The translations under genes were made by a program, and so were the position numbers. This document shows positions 20,450-30,626 of a DNA stretch of 64,000 nt, piece after piece; positions within the stretch are counted from its first letter, which is position 1, and each line of letters opens with the position of its first letter. The notes beneath the pieces were generated by a model that was given only the letters and a program-made list of their open reading frames with translations, had not been told where the DNA came from and did no database searches. The DNA is taken from positions 248,001 to 312,000 of the forward strand of contig JARVLF010000008.1 of assembly GCA_030849465.1 (NCBI GenBank), read 5' to 3'. The DNA is from Moesziomyces globuligerus (Eukaryota > Basidiomycota > Ustilaginomycetes > Ustilaginales > Ustilaginaceae).

Positions 20450-22434
20450 ATGTCTCGTGTCATCGTCGTCGGCGGTGGTCTCTCCGGCCTCAGTGCCGCT
20501 CACACTCTTTACGAGCGCGGAGCCAATGTCCTCGTTCTCGACAAGAACGTAAGTTGCATTGCTGCGCTCTTCTACTGCATCTTGATCTCGTGTGCTGACA
20601 GCTTCCTATCCATGTCTTCAAACGTATTTACCGATCCTTTTCTATCCTCCAATTACAGCCCTTCTTCGGTGGTAACTCGACCAAGGCAACCTCCGGAATC
20701 AACGGCGCCGGCACCGCCACCCAGGCCGAGCAGGGCATCCCAGATTCCGCCAAGACCTTCTTCGAGGACACCAAGAAGTCCGCCCGTGACCTTGCCCGCG
20801 ACGACCTCATCCAGGTCCTCACCGGCAAGTCCGGAGAAGCCGTCAACTGGCTCATGGACCGCTTTGCGCTCGATCTCAGCAAGGTTTCGCGTCTCGGCGG
20901 CCACTCGCAGCCCCGAACCCACCGCGGCGGCGCCCAGTTCCCTGGTATGACCATCACCTATGCGCAGATGGAGAAGCTTGAGGACCTCGCCGAGGCCGAG
21001 CCCGACCGTGTCCAGATCCTGCGCAAGGCTCGCGTCACCAAGCTCGTTCACCAGAACGGCGAGGTCTCCGGTGTCGAGTACGAATACCAGGGCCAGACAC
21101 ACAAGGAGGATGGCCCCGTCATCCTCGCCACTGGTGGTTACGCTGCCGACTTTGACGACGTCAACTCGCTCCTCAAGAAGTACCGCCCCGATCTCGTCCA
21201 CCTTCCCACCACCAACGGTGACCACTGCACCGGCGACGGTCAGAAGATGGTCGCTTCCATCGGCGGTCGCCTCATCGATCTCGAGAAGGTCCAGGTCCAC
21301 CCAACCGGTCTCGTCGACCCCAAGGACCCCGACGCCAAGGTCAAGTTCTTGGCCGCCGAGGCTCTCCGTGGCTGCGGTGGTTTGCTCATTGACAACGAGG
21401 GCAACCGATTTGCCGACGAGCTCGGCCACCGTGACTACGTCACTGGCCGAATGTGGGACAACAACAAGTTCCCCGTGCGCCTCATCCTCAACGAGCAGGC
21501 TTCCAAGGAGATTGAGTGGCACTGCAAGCACTATGCTGGCCGTGGCCTCATGAAGCGCTTTGACAGCGCCGACGACCTTGCCAAGGAGATGGGCATCCCC
21601 TCGGACAAGCTCAAGAGCACCTTCCAAGACTACGAGGCCATCGCCAAGGGCGAGAAGAAGTGCCCGTGGGGCAAGAAGTTCTTCTCCAACTCAGACCTGC
21701 GCATGAACCAGGCCTTCTACGTCGCCCTCATGACGCCCGTGCTGCACTACACCATGGGCGGTCTCGAGATCGACCCCGCTTCGCGCGTTGTTGACAATCA
21801 GGGCAAGCCCATCCCCGGTCTGTTTGCATGCGGCGAGATTGCCGGTGGTGTCCACGGCGCCAACCGTCTCGGTGGCTCCTCGCTCCTCGGCTGCGTCGTC
21901 TTCGGTCGTGTTGCCGGCGACTCGGCCTCGAGCTACCTCCTGCGCAACCTCGCCACTGGCAAGGCTACTGCGCGTCTTGGTCAGATCGCCAACCACCTCG
22001 AGACCCGCGTGCGTGCCGACCCCAACTCGAAGACCATCACGCTCGAATTTGGTTTCGCCGATGGTGCTTCGGCAGCCTCGAGCGTTCAGCAGCAGAACTC
22101 GGCGGTTCCCTCTCCCGTCGCCCAGGGCCAGCCGGCTCAGACCGACAAGGCGGTGCAGCAGGCTGGCAGCGGCGCCGCTGCTCAGCAGGCGATCGAGGAG
22201 AAGGAGTACACGATGGAAGAGGTTGCCAAGCACACCACCGAGGACGACGTCTGGGTCGTCGTCGAGGGCCAGGTGCTCAACGTCTCGGGTTTCCTCGATG
22301 ACCACCCCGGTGGAAAGAAAGCCCTCATGCTCTACGCCGGCCGCGACGCCACCGAGGAGTTCCTCATGCTCCACGACCGAAAGGTCATCCAGAAGTACGC
22401 TGCCGACACTGTCATCGGCCGCGTCAAGGCTTGA
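20450..22434 (+). CDS. FRD1: Soluble fumarate reductase with C-terminal cytochrome b5 domain
   Basis: Exons 20450-20548 and 20659-22434, phase 0, 624 residues. The protein opens directly with the Rossmann motif VVGGGLSGLSAAH and has no targeting peptide, so it is probably cytosolic. The flavocytochrome-type flavin fold follows, with GGNSTKATSGING, SRLGGHSQPRTHRGG, KVQVHPTGL, ALRGCGG, HYTMGGLEID and GEIAGGVHGANRLGGSSLL. These match Osm1/Frd1 enzymes, which reduce fumarate to succinate with FADH2/FMNH2 and reoxidise reduced flavins under low oxygen. From about residue 545 a cytochrome b5 domain is added (YTMEEVAKH, DDHPGGKKAL, with the second haem histidine in LMLHDRK), joined by a Gln/Ala-rich linker. 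The yeast enzymes lack this domain. The b5 domain may act as electron donor (inference). Confidence 0.92.
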
Positions 22435-22829
22435 TCCTCCTTCGCCAGTCTTTCAGTTGCTGCTCCCAAATCATGATTCCCCATCCGACGCGGCAATGTA
22501 AACTTGCTTGATGCCCGCAGCGAGACATGGATCCCGAAGCATCACGAGCGGTCCGTGACCAAGGAAACGGCGACTCAATCGCGTGAGACAGGGTCGGGTT
22601 GCAGAGTCACACTCTGGGAACTGTGAGCCTCCCCTTGCGGGCGATGGCGTTGTCGCGGGCCGACGGAGGCTCTCGCTCGTGTGAGTCGGGCTTTCATCAG
22701 GCGATCACAGACACGATGGCAGAGGGAAGAGAGAACACTTGGCAGGGATAGAATTACAATGGCGAAGGGTGATGTGGCTGGACGGGCAGGCAAGGGGGGG
22801 ATGAGAGACTGGGAGCCGGTGCTGCCAAG
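22435..22829. other. Convergent intergenic gap
   Basis: 395 bp between the 3' ends of the fumarate reductase and NFU1 genes. It holds their 3' untranslated regions; nothing else is visible. Confidence 0.5.
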
Positions 22830-23708
22830 CTAGAGGGAGAAGCCCATATCACGCTCCTTCTGGCGATCCTTTTCGAGCTTCTGCTCGAGCTTGGCAAACT
22901 CGTCGAGGGCGATTTCGTCTTCGGGGTCGAGGACCTGTTCGACGCCGTTGACCTCGGGGATGTAGTGTTTGAGCATGCGTTCGATGCCGGACTTGAGCGT
23001 GACGGTGGACGAGTCGCATCCGCGGCAAGAACCCTTGAGCTTGACCTTGACGATGCCGTCGGTATCTTCGCCGAAGCCGCGGTACTCGAGATCGCCTCCG
23101 TCCTCCTGGATGGCTGGACGAACGCGCGTGTCGAGCAGCTCCTTGATCATGGCGACGACCTCGGAGTCCGTGTCGAGGATGACCGTGTCGCTCGAGCCGT
23201 GCGAGGACTCGGGGTCGGTGAAGAGCGCATGACCCGCGGTGAAGAACTCCATGATGCTCGAGTAGATCTCGGGCTTCAGCGTCGACCACTGATGCTCCGC
23301 ATCCTTGCTCACCGTGACAAAGTCGGGACCGTAAAAGACGCCCACGACACCAGGAATGTTGAAGAGCTTCTTGGCAAGCGGAGACGCCATCGAGGCTCGT
23401 GTGTCGAGAAACTCGTGTGTGCCCGACTCCATCACCTGCCGACCCGGAAGGAACTTGAGCGAGTCCTCGTTCGGCGTCGATTCGGTCTGGATGAACATGC
23501 TTCGCTTCTGCATAGAGAGTACGGGCGCTGCACGAGCTACGCTGGAGCTTCGCAGAGCTGGGGCCGTCGATGCTGTCATCATGGAACGAGCGAGCGGGGT
23601 TACGGTTCTGCGCGCGACTGCCACAGCAGCACGGCTGCTCGAGGCAGCGGCAGAGGCGGGGAAAGCTGCGCGCAGTACCGACATGCCTGTCCTTGTTGCG
23701 CCTGTCAT
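22830..23708 (-). CDS. NFU1: NFU1, mitochondrial iron-sulfur cluster carrier
   Basis: Intronless, 292 residues. A long Arg/Ala/Ser presequence (about 1-70) directs it to the matrix. The Nfu N-terminal domain begins FIQTESTPNEDSLKFLPGR, followed by the NifU C-terminal domain (RPAIQEDGGDLEYRGF ... LKGSCRGCDSSTVTLKSGIE). The CxxC cysteines of GSCRGCDSS bind a bridging [4Fe-4S] cluster between two subunits. Nfu1 hands clusters to lipoyl synthase, aconitase and respiratory complexes. The tail DFALEQ-like acidic/lysine-rich helix after the domain (LDEFAKLEQKLEKDRQK) is a fungal extension. The start at 23708 gives the full presequence; an internal Met at residue 9 would serve equally. Confidence 0.95.
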   Translation of the reverse strand: MTGATRTGMSVLRAAFPASAAASSSRAAVAVARRTVTPLARSMMTASTAPALRSSSVARAAPVLSMQKRSMFIQTESTPNEDSLKFLPGRQVMESGTHEFLDTRASMASPLAKKLFNIPGVVGVFYGPDFVTVSKDAEHQWSTLKPEIYSSIMEFFTAGHALFTDPESSHGSSDTVILDTDSEVVAMIKELLDTRVRPAIQEDGGDLEYRGFGEDTDGIVKVKLKGSCRGCDSSTVTLKSGIERMLKHYIPEVNGVEQVLDPEDEIALDEFAKLEQKLEKDRQKERDMGFSL

Positions 23709-24137
23709 GGTTGTCGTTGGTATGAAGAAAGATGCAAGATTGGAGCAGGATCTTGGTAGTCACCGTGGAAGAAGTGGAGCTCGCGGTGGCGGCGCAGAGC
23801 TCTTGTGTCATGCTCAGCACAAATCGAGCATCGGACTTTGGGCGGGATGAGTCATCATTAGCAATTGTCCGAATCGAAGATTGCGGGGCTTTCTCTGAGG
23901 CCGATTTTCACGGGTTTTCCGGCTGTAGGTCGAACCGACTGAGCCGAGCAACACACCGCGCTGCTGATGTCCGACGTACAGGCCTGCTGTACCCCGCCGC
24001 TTTGGCCACCTCTGAGCTGTACACCCGCAGGATCTTCTCGGGTGCTTCGACTTCCAGAAGCATATCATCCCCAACTTACTGCCACCACCTCTTTCCAATC
24101 AGCGAGTTGTTCACCAACTATACTCGACACTTTCAGC
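23709..24137. promoter_or_regulatory. Shared divergent promoter, NFU1 / enoyl-CoA hydratase
   Basis: 429 bp between divergent start codons of two mitochondrial proteins. A CCAAT at 24095-24099 lies 39 bp before the hydratase ATG, too close to be a typical CCAAT box. No TATA box was seen on either strand. Confidence 0.4.
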
Positions 24138-25277
24138 ATGCTGGGATCAACTGTCCGAACTGCTCTGCGCACGGGCGCTCCGCGTGCGGCTCTGCCCTCG
24201 ACGCGCGCGCTCTCGACGTCGCTTCCGCGCCTGTCGACGGCGGCGGCCAAGGAGTACCAGAACATCCTGGTCTCGTCGCCCGCCAAGGGCGTGACGCTCA
24301 TCACACTCAACCGACCCAAGGCGCTCAACGCGCTCAACTCGGCGCTCTTCCACGAGCTCAACGAGGCGACCGAGATCGCCGACAACGACCCCGAGGTGGG
24401 CGCGATCGTGCTGACGGGCTCGGAGAAGGCGTTTGCCGCCGGCGCCGACATCAAAGAGATGAAGGACAAGCAATACGCAGACGCCTATAAGACCAACTTC
24501 CTCGGTCACTGGACCAAGCTCACCAGCGTCCGCAAGCCCATCATCGCCGCTGTCTCCGGTTTCGCCCTCGGCGGCGGTTGCGAGCTTGCCATGATGTGAG
24601 TAGTCAGACTGGCCTTTGAGCTTCGCATCCCTGCTCTCTGGGGATATGGACTCTGTGCACTGGCTTGTCCTGGAAGCTGATACGGCCGAAAGGCGTTTTT
24701 TGTTTTTATTGTCTTCGTCGACGACGATCAGGTGCGACATCATCCTCGCTTCGCCCACGGCCAACTTTGGCCAGCCCGAGATCAACCTCGGTGTGATCCC
24801 GGGAGCGGGTGGTACGCAAAGGCTGACCAAGGCGGTAGGCAAGTCGACGGCGATGGAGATGGTGCTGACCGGCCGCAACTTTTCCGCCGACGATGCCGAG
24901 AGGCGTGGGCTGATCTCGCGCGTCGTGCGCGAAGGCAGCGTGGTCGACGAGGCGATCAAGGTGGCCTCGACCATCGCCAAGAAGGGACAGATCGCCGTCC
25001 AGGCGGCCAAGGAGGGCGTCAATGCTTGTAAGTATCGTGATTCGGGTTTGCACGGCAAAGCCATGCAAGGGCTTCATTGGCTGACCATCCTATCTACGTC
25101 TGCATTTGTTGCTTGCCCTGGCCTACGACGCTCGCCACAACAGCGTTTGAGCTTTCGCTGCAGGAGGGCACAAGGTTCGAGCGACGACTCTTCCAGAGTC
25201 TCTTTGCGACCAAGGACCAGAAGGAAGGCATGGCCGCCTTCGCCGAGAAGCGCAAGGCGAGCTTCACGCACGAGTAA
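24138..25277 (+). CDS. ECHS1: Mitochondrial enoyl-CoA hydratase (crotonase)
   Basis: Exons 24138-24595, 24732-25027, 25144-25277 (295 residues). Splicing rejoins GGGCELAMM to CDIILAS exactly within the crotonase signature. A presequence (about residues 1-35, [21 protein letters not shown]) indicates matrix import. Core motifs are [12 protein letters not shown], the oxyanion-hole region [13 protein letters not shown], the catalytic Glu of GGGCELAMM and the second catalytic Glu in [19 protein letters not shown]. The C-terminal trimer helix ends [12 protein letters not shown]. The enzyme hydrates trans-2-enoyl-CoA in beta-oxidation and in valine/isoleucine breakdown. Length and motifs match human ECHS1 closely. 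Confidence 0.95.
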
Positions 25278-26015
25278 ATCCACGCCCGTTTGCCTTCAGC
25301 CTCGAGGCCCTGTCCATGCCTGTCAAGTCGGCAAGTCCGAGGCTAGACTGTAGCGGTAGGGGCGGCGCATGGCTGCCGTTGGCAACGTGTAGGGTCACGC
25401 GATCCGCTTTGGTGAAATTTTCGAGAAAGCTCCACATTTTCCGTGACTGGCCAGAGGTGTGGTGTGATGCCGACTGCGCTTGGCAGGATCACACCGAATG
25501 AGGCTGCGCATGATAGGACCCTGGTCCTTAAACGCTGATTTGGCTCGGATTTGGCTAGTCTAGCTGCATGCAGCCGTGCGTGCGCCATTGTCGAGTTGTG
25601 CGCACGGCCTCGGCAGGCGTGCTCCGTCTAGGCTCCGTCCAGGCTGGCCACTGCTCACACGGGCTGACACCCCTCCTGAGCCTCCGTTGCCCTGCCTTTG
25701 AGCACTGGCTGAGCTGCCGCCTTTGTTAGAACGGTATGGCGCAAGCTGAGTGAGACAGTCACGTCCTATCTTTGCTGTGCTTGGGTGGCCCATGCTCCCG
25801 AACCTCGCGAGTCGAAGCTCCCGCTTTCCCAGCTTGAGGAACGCTCAGCTCCAAATGAAGCAGGCCCCACAGCCTGGCCAGCAAGGTGCCTGCAACGCCA
25901 GAGTATAAAGCTGAGCTCTCCCTCGGCCAAGCAGCCCATCCGACCAGCCACACTCACGAGATTGTCTCCCCTGCTTCCCTTTCGCTCCCCACGACCCTTG
26001 CTCTTGCCAACACCA
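25278..26015. other. Intergenic region with promoter of the next gene
   Basis: 738 bp with no gene. It contains the hydratase 3' region and the promoter of the small gene at 26016, including the TATA box at 25904. Confidence 0.5.
25904..25909 (+). promoter_or_regulatory. TATA box for small unknown gene
   Basis: TATAAA in GAGTATAAAGC, 107 bp before the ATG at 26016, followed by a C/T-rich leader. Confidence 0.55.
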
Positions 26016-26366
26016 ATGTCGACCAAGCCGCGATCGGATTCGTCGACCTCGACGGCGTCGGCGTCGTCGGACGTCTATGCCAACGCCTCGGTCTTCCGCA
26101 ACTCGCCTTCGTACAAGGCGGATCAGCTCGACGACCTCTCGCACGGCTCCACCGCCAAGGCTCGCCGCTGGTCGGGCGCCAAGAAGAACCTCGGCGAGGG
26201 CAGATCGCACTTTGAGACGCGCATCAACGCCAGCGACCAGACCAAGCTCAGCAAGGACGAACTCAAGGTCTCGGTCAAGAAGAACAAGGACCTCCCCACC
26301 CGCATGAAGAAGAATCACTCGCCCCAACAGGCCGCAAAGGTCTACGACGCCATCAACCGCGAGTAG
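26016..26366 (+). CDS. Small hydrophilic protein of unknown function
   Basis: Intronless, 116 residues, ATG in the context ACCAATGTC. The first ~25 residues are Ser/Thr/Ala-rich. The rest is highly charged (KARRWSGAKKNLGEG, SRKDELKV-like lysine runs, LPTRMKKNHSPQQAAKVYDAI) and predicted disordered with short helices. It has no signal peptide or membrane segment. A canonical TATA box, a pyrimidine-rich leader and C-ending codons support a real, well-expressed gene. I do not recognise the family. It is convergent with the gamma-tubulin complex gene, 201 bp apart. Confidence 0.7.
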   Translation: MSTKPRSDSSTSTASASSDVYANASVFRNSPSYKADQLDDLSHGSTAKARRWSGAKKNLGEGRSHFETRINASDQTKLSKDELKVSVKKNKDLPTRMKKNHSPQQAAKVYDAINRE

Positions 26367-26567
26367 ACTTGCTCGCGCCACGAGCCAGCCTCGGTTTCCA
26401 ACCCAGCCCATCGCCTCGATTGTCCCCGGTCCGCTCCGTCCCCCAAGTATCTCGCAATCATTCCAGTCCCGCATCCTCTCTCGCACCTGAAAGATTACGA
26501 CCAATGTATTCAGCCCGCCATGTATCGTTTCCGCACCGACGCAAGTCAGATATCGTCGATTGTCCAG

Positions 26568-29500
26568 TCAGTCGAGCTCGGCGTAGAATCCGCTCGCGTT
26601 TAGCCGGTACAAGAGCACTTCGACGCTCGATGCGCCATCCCCATCGATGCCCTGCGTGCTTCGGCCGGATGCATCCGCATCGAGTTTCCTCAGGTCTTCG
26701 AGCTCGTCCAGGGCTAGACGCGCCTTCTCCTGCTCGATATCCTGCCGTCTCTTGCCCAAGTCGCGGCCGTCTCCTTCCGGCTGCGCACGCGATTCCGGCT
26801 GGAGGCTGGCTGGACGGCGGTCCTTGAGCATGGCCAGCGCCTGCACAAACGTGTCGATGCGCTTGCGAAAGTAGAGGTGGAGCCGGTGGAAGTCGTCGAA
26901 GCTCGGAGTCTCGACCGACGCCGAGGCTGGCGTGTGAAAGTCGACGCAGAGCTGCGCAAAGTCGAGCACGGTCTGCAGCAGGTCGTGCACGATGCGCAGC
27001 ACGCCGCGCTGCTTGGACTTGAGGAAGCACGTCGAGAGCATGCGGTCGAGCACGCGCTCGTGATACCGCGCGAGCGAAAAGACGTCCTTGAGCTCCAAGC
27101 TCGACGTCATGAGCGCCGCCTTTTCCTCCTCCTCCAGCACCTCGTCCTCGAGATCCTCATCGCCCTCGCCGCCCCTGCCCTGCGCCGAATTCGACGCAGG
27201 ATCGCAGCGGGAAGCAAGCTCGTCAGACACCTCGCTGCGCACCCGATCGAGGCGCTGCATGAAGCCGTTCCAATGCAGCTCGATGCCGATTTCGTGGACA
27301 AAGGAGCCGTAGGTGTTGAGGAAGTGGTTGAGCTCCCATCGCAACTGCTGCATGAGCGAGCGCGTGCGAAAGTCAAACGTGAAGGCGGCGCTAGTCGACT
27401 TGAATGTGCACTGCCACGCCGTGCGCATGGCGACCTTGCATCGCTTGATGCGCAGCAGCAGATTCCACAGCCGCTGGTAGCGCGACTGGGCGAGCTGCGT
27501 GAGCAGCGGCGAGATGAGCGGCGGCGGATGGAACGAGAGCGTGAGCCAGTCGAGCGCGTCGATCGAGCTCGGATCCGACCAGCTCGGCGCGCTTCTGCCG
27601 GAAGCGGGCCCGCTGCCGGCCGAGGCGGAGCGCGGCTCGACCACGGCAAACGACAGACGCTCGTCGAGGTCCTTGAACGCGAGCGAGACCGCATCCTCCG
27701 TACCCGTATGGCGCTGCGTCCGGGACAGCCGTTCCTGGTGGGCATGGCGCATGCTCGAGACCGTCTCGATGACCGCCGTGTTGAGCGCCGAAGACAGGAG
27801 CGAGTCATTCGGAGGCCACACACCTTCCGAGGTCAGACGTCGGTTCATCGCAATGACCGACCGGCCGCGAGCCGTCCGGGCCTCGGCCTCGCCCAGGATG
27901 CCGACCTGGTCGACATCAAAGAGGCTCGAGATCACCTGCCGCTCAAAGAGGGCGTTGCCAAGAAGTAGAAACTGCTTGCACGTCTCGAGGTACGTGCCCA
28001 GTCCGAGGTCCTGGAAGAAGACGCTGATGAGCGACATGTTGATCAGCCGCGCCCAGCTCTCGAATGGCGCCACTAGACTCGCCTGCGTCGTGCGGTCGAA
28101 CGACACGCGAGAGATCGACTGGCTTTGGTTTGGAGGGCAGGCAGCTTCGGCGAGATAGAGCAGCAAGCCGCTGAGCTCGTCGGCCTCGCTGCGATTCGAG
28201 TCGGGAGTTTGCTGTCCCTCTACCACTGGCAGCGGCAAGCCTTGAGCGGTGGAATCCACGACTCCCGGGAGGGCCGAAAAGAGCTGCGACATGCGCGCAA
28301 AGTGATGCTCAATCGACGGGCTACCTGCCAGGTCTTCTGCATCCGGGTTGTTCTGAACAGCTTGAGCGCCGTCTTCGGGTAGCTGAGGAGTCAAACGAAT
28401 GTCCGACACAAATGGAGATGCTGCCGCCGAGCCGGTAGCTCCGCTCCCTGCCTTGCGCTTCTGCCTCCGCCAACCAGCAATCTCGCGTTTGAAATGAGAG
28501 ATGTAATCTTCGACTGCAGCAAGCTGGCTCGGGCTTTCCGAGGGCGACCATCGCCAAGTCGGCAGGGGCAGCCGGGCGTTGTGCGTGGGAGTGCCTACGC
28601 GGATGGACCACTGCTGCACGAGCGGATGGTCACTCGGTGCGGCCTTCTTGAGCAGTCTGAGAGCGCGTCCCGCCTCGAGGAACGTCCTCGCATGGCGGAA
28701 GGGGAGGAAGCTGGGGACCGCTGACGGCTTGAGCGTGTAGCCGATATCCTCCTCGCCCCTCTCGTCGAGCGACCAGTCGACGACAGCACCGCTCCAGGGG
28801 TACGAGACGTGGGTGGCGTTGGCGTCGGATGTCTTGTGCGCCGCGGGACGATCGTCGAGCTCGCCGGTCCGATCGGATTCGAATCCGGGATAGCCGACCC
28901 AGCGCGCGATCTGCTGTCGCCAGTTGATGCTTGCGCGATCGAGCAGGTACGCCAGCACTGCCGAGCAGAGCGCGGGAGCACCCGAGGCGAGCGAGGCGGA
29001 GAGATGGGCGTGGAGATGCGAGAGCGTCGCGTGCGTAGACCCAAGCCATGCGAGCGGGCGGAACGGCGGAAGGCGAGGCTGACCGCACGAGAGAAGGTTT
29101 CCGAGGGCTTTGAGCAGAGCAGAGCAGGGCTCGAGCTCGGCGTGCGCATTAAGGACAGCACACGAGGCAGCACCGTGCGCGAGGATGCGTTCGGTGACGG
29201 CAGCGGTGTGAGCGGCGAGCTCATCCTTCAGCCACGCCACGACGCTGTCAAGTGCGGCGGCAAGTGCGGGCGCCTCGTTGCAAAGCGCTGCGCTAGAGCG
29301 ATGGACCGCGAGGATTCGTTCGTCGATGCGGCGCAATAGCGCACCGATGTCGAGGAAAGGCTGCACAACGCTGCTGGAGGCATGCTCGCTCATGCCCATG
29401 ATGCGTTCCGATCCGATCCAAGGTTGCAGCAGGCCGGAAGGGATTTCGTCCTCCTGGCTGTCCAGATCCTCGGCTGCAGCAGCCAGCGAAGCACGCAGGG

Positions 29501-30251
29501 CGGCTTGCTCTTTGACCAGCCTGCGCATCAGACGCAATTGCTTGCGGTGTTCGATGGTCGCTGCCCACACAAATGAAGCCGAGTCCACGTCCCACTGGAA
29601 ATGATCGGATGATGTACCGGTTGTGGCTGTGAGAGTGAGCGATCGGAGCACCTCGTGTATGGGATGCACGGGAGCAAGGTGCTGAGCTTGTGATGCGGAC
29701 GCTTCGCCGCCATCTCGAGTCCTTTCGTGGATCGCCTCGAGCACGTCCGACGGATGTGAACGGGTCGCCTCGTGCACCGCGACGTCGAGCACGCGTGGTT
29801 TGGGCGGCGAGCCCCTGAACCGCACAGAGGCATGCTCGGCCGGACGGCGAGGTGTCTCGTCCCAGACGGACGATGCAAGCGAGCTCAGACTAGAGGTGGA
29901 GGTGCCTCTGCGGATGCGTCGTTGCGATGGGCCCGGAGAGTCGTCGTCGGGGTTTCCGTCGGGCGAATACCTGGCAGCGGACAGATCAGGGGTACTTTCG
30001 ACGCTGTGCCGACGCTCGGCGTTGGCAGCGCGCTTGATGAAATTGTCGAGCACAGGATCGAATCCATCCGCATCATCGTAAAGGGGCAGAGAATCTACGC
30101 GACATTCCTCCGAAGCGCGCTCGGAGCTGAATGACGCCGATGGCAAGGAGAGAAAGACGGAGGAAACCAGCTGATTCTCGAGGCGTGGCGGCGAGAGGTT
30201 GAGCGAAGGGAGGGGCGGCACCTCGAGCACCTGAAGCGGCTCGAACGACAT
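26568..30251 (-). CDS. Gamma-tubulin complex component (GCP4/5/6-type, Spc97/98 family)
   Basis: Intronless. The first in-frame ATG is at 30251 (1227 residues); the frame is open slightly further upstream, but only from a TTG. Two GRIP regions are visible. GRIP1 lies in the middle (for example FESWARLINMSLISVFFQDLGLGTYL). GRIP2 is C-terminal (LDWLTLSFHPPPLISPLL, RYQRLWNLLLRIKRCK, LMQQLRWELNHFLNTYGSFV, FDDFHRLHLYFRKRIDTFVQAL). GCP proteins bind gamma-tubulin and build the ring that nucleates microtubules at the spindle pole body. The length and the long charged insertions exceed GCP2/3 and fit the GCP5/GCP6 branch (Mod21/Alp16), but I cannot place it more closely. It shares a 375-bp divergent region with the polymerase delta subunit gene. 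Confidence 0.85.
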   Translation of the reverse strand: MSFEPLQVLEVPPLPSLNLSPPRLENQLVSSVFLSLPSASFSSERASEECRVDSLPLYDDADGFDPVLDNFIKRAANAERRHSVESTPDLSAARYSPDGNPDDDSPGPSQRRIRRGTSTSSLSSLASSVWDETPRRPAEHASVRFRGSPPKPRVLDVAVHEATRSHPSDVLEAIHERTRDGGEASASQAQHLAPVHPIHEVLRSLTLTATTGTSSDHFQWDVDSASFVWAATIEHRKQLRLMRRLVKEQAALRASLAAAAEDLDSQEDEIPSGLLQPWIGSERIMGMSEHASSSVVQPFLDIGALLRRIDERILAVHRSSAALCNEAPALAAALDSVVAWLKDELAAHTAAVTERILAHGAASCAVLNAHAELEPCSALLKALGNLLSCGQPRLPPFRPLAWLGSTHATLSHLHAHLSASLASGAPALCSAVLAYLLDRASINWRQQIARWVGYPGFESDRTGELDDRPAAHKTSDANATHVSYPWSGAVVDWSLDERGEEDIGYTLKPSAVPSFLPFRHARTFLEAGRALRLLKKAAPSDHPLVQQWSIRVGTPTHNARLPLPTWRWSPSESPSQLAAVEDYISHFKREIAGWRRQKRKAGSGATGSAAASPFVSDIRLTPQLPEDGAQAVQNNPDAEDLAGSPSIEHHFARMSQLFSALPGVVDSTAQGLPLPVVEGQQTPDSNRSEADELSGLLLYLAEAACPPNQSQSISRVSFDRTTQASLVAPFESWARLINMSLISVFFQDLGLGTYLETCKQFLLLGNALFERQVISSLFDVDQVGILGEAEARTARGRSVIAMNRRLTSEGVWPPNDSLLSSALNTAVIETVSSMRHAHQERLSRTQRHTGTEDAVSLAFKDLDERLSFAVVEPRSASAGSGPASGRSAPSWSDPSSIDALDWLTLSFHPPPLISPLLTQLAQSRYQRLWNLLLRIKRCKVAMRTAWQCTFKSTSAAFTFDFRTRSLMQQLRWELNHFLNTYGSFVHEIGIELHWNGFMQRLDRVRSEVSDELASRCDPASNSAQGRGGEGDEDLEDEVLEEEEKAALMTSSLELKDVFSLARYHERVLDRMLSTCFLKSKQRGVLRIVHDLLQTVLDFAQLCVDFHTPASASVETPSFDDFHRLHLYFRKRIDTFVQALAMLKDRRPASLQPESRAQPEGDGRDLGKRRQDIEQEKARLALDELEDLRKLDADASGRSTQGIDGDGASSVEVLLYRLNASGFYAELD

Positions 30252-30626
30252 GGCGGCGCGGCTGATCCGATCGATACGATAGAGCCTACTCAAATGCCTG
30301 CATGGCGTTGGCGTCGGGCTGTGGGATATGTGATGGTAGGGAGAGATGAAGTGGCTCTTTGTCCGTGGGTCGTTGGATGAGGCGGAACTCGGACTTTCCG
30401 AAAAGCCAGGGTCGAGGCGGAGGGTGTTGGTCTCTGGGCGAGTCGCTTCAACAGCGATTTACGCGCTCAACTTTTGACGCGTCGAGGCGCATGCGGGCGA
30501 ACTGTGCGCGAAGGGCGAGGGTGGATGAAGAGGCGCAAGAGTAGAGACATCGGAAGCCGTAGTTGCACTCCTCCAACGACTTCGTCTATCGGATCAGCCG
30601 CCTGGCCCGCACAGCATCACGACAGA
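30252..30626. promoter_or_regulatory. Divergent promoter region, GCP / POL31
   Basis: 375 bp between the two ATGs. It contains repeated GACGCG(T) elements (TTTTGACGCGTCGAGGCGC at about 30473) that resemble the ACGCGT MluI cell-cycle box. Confidence 0.4.
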
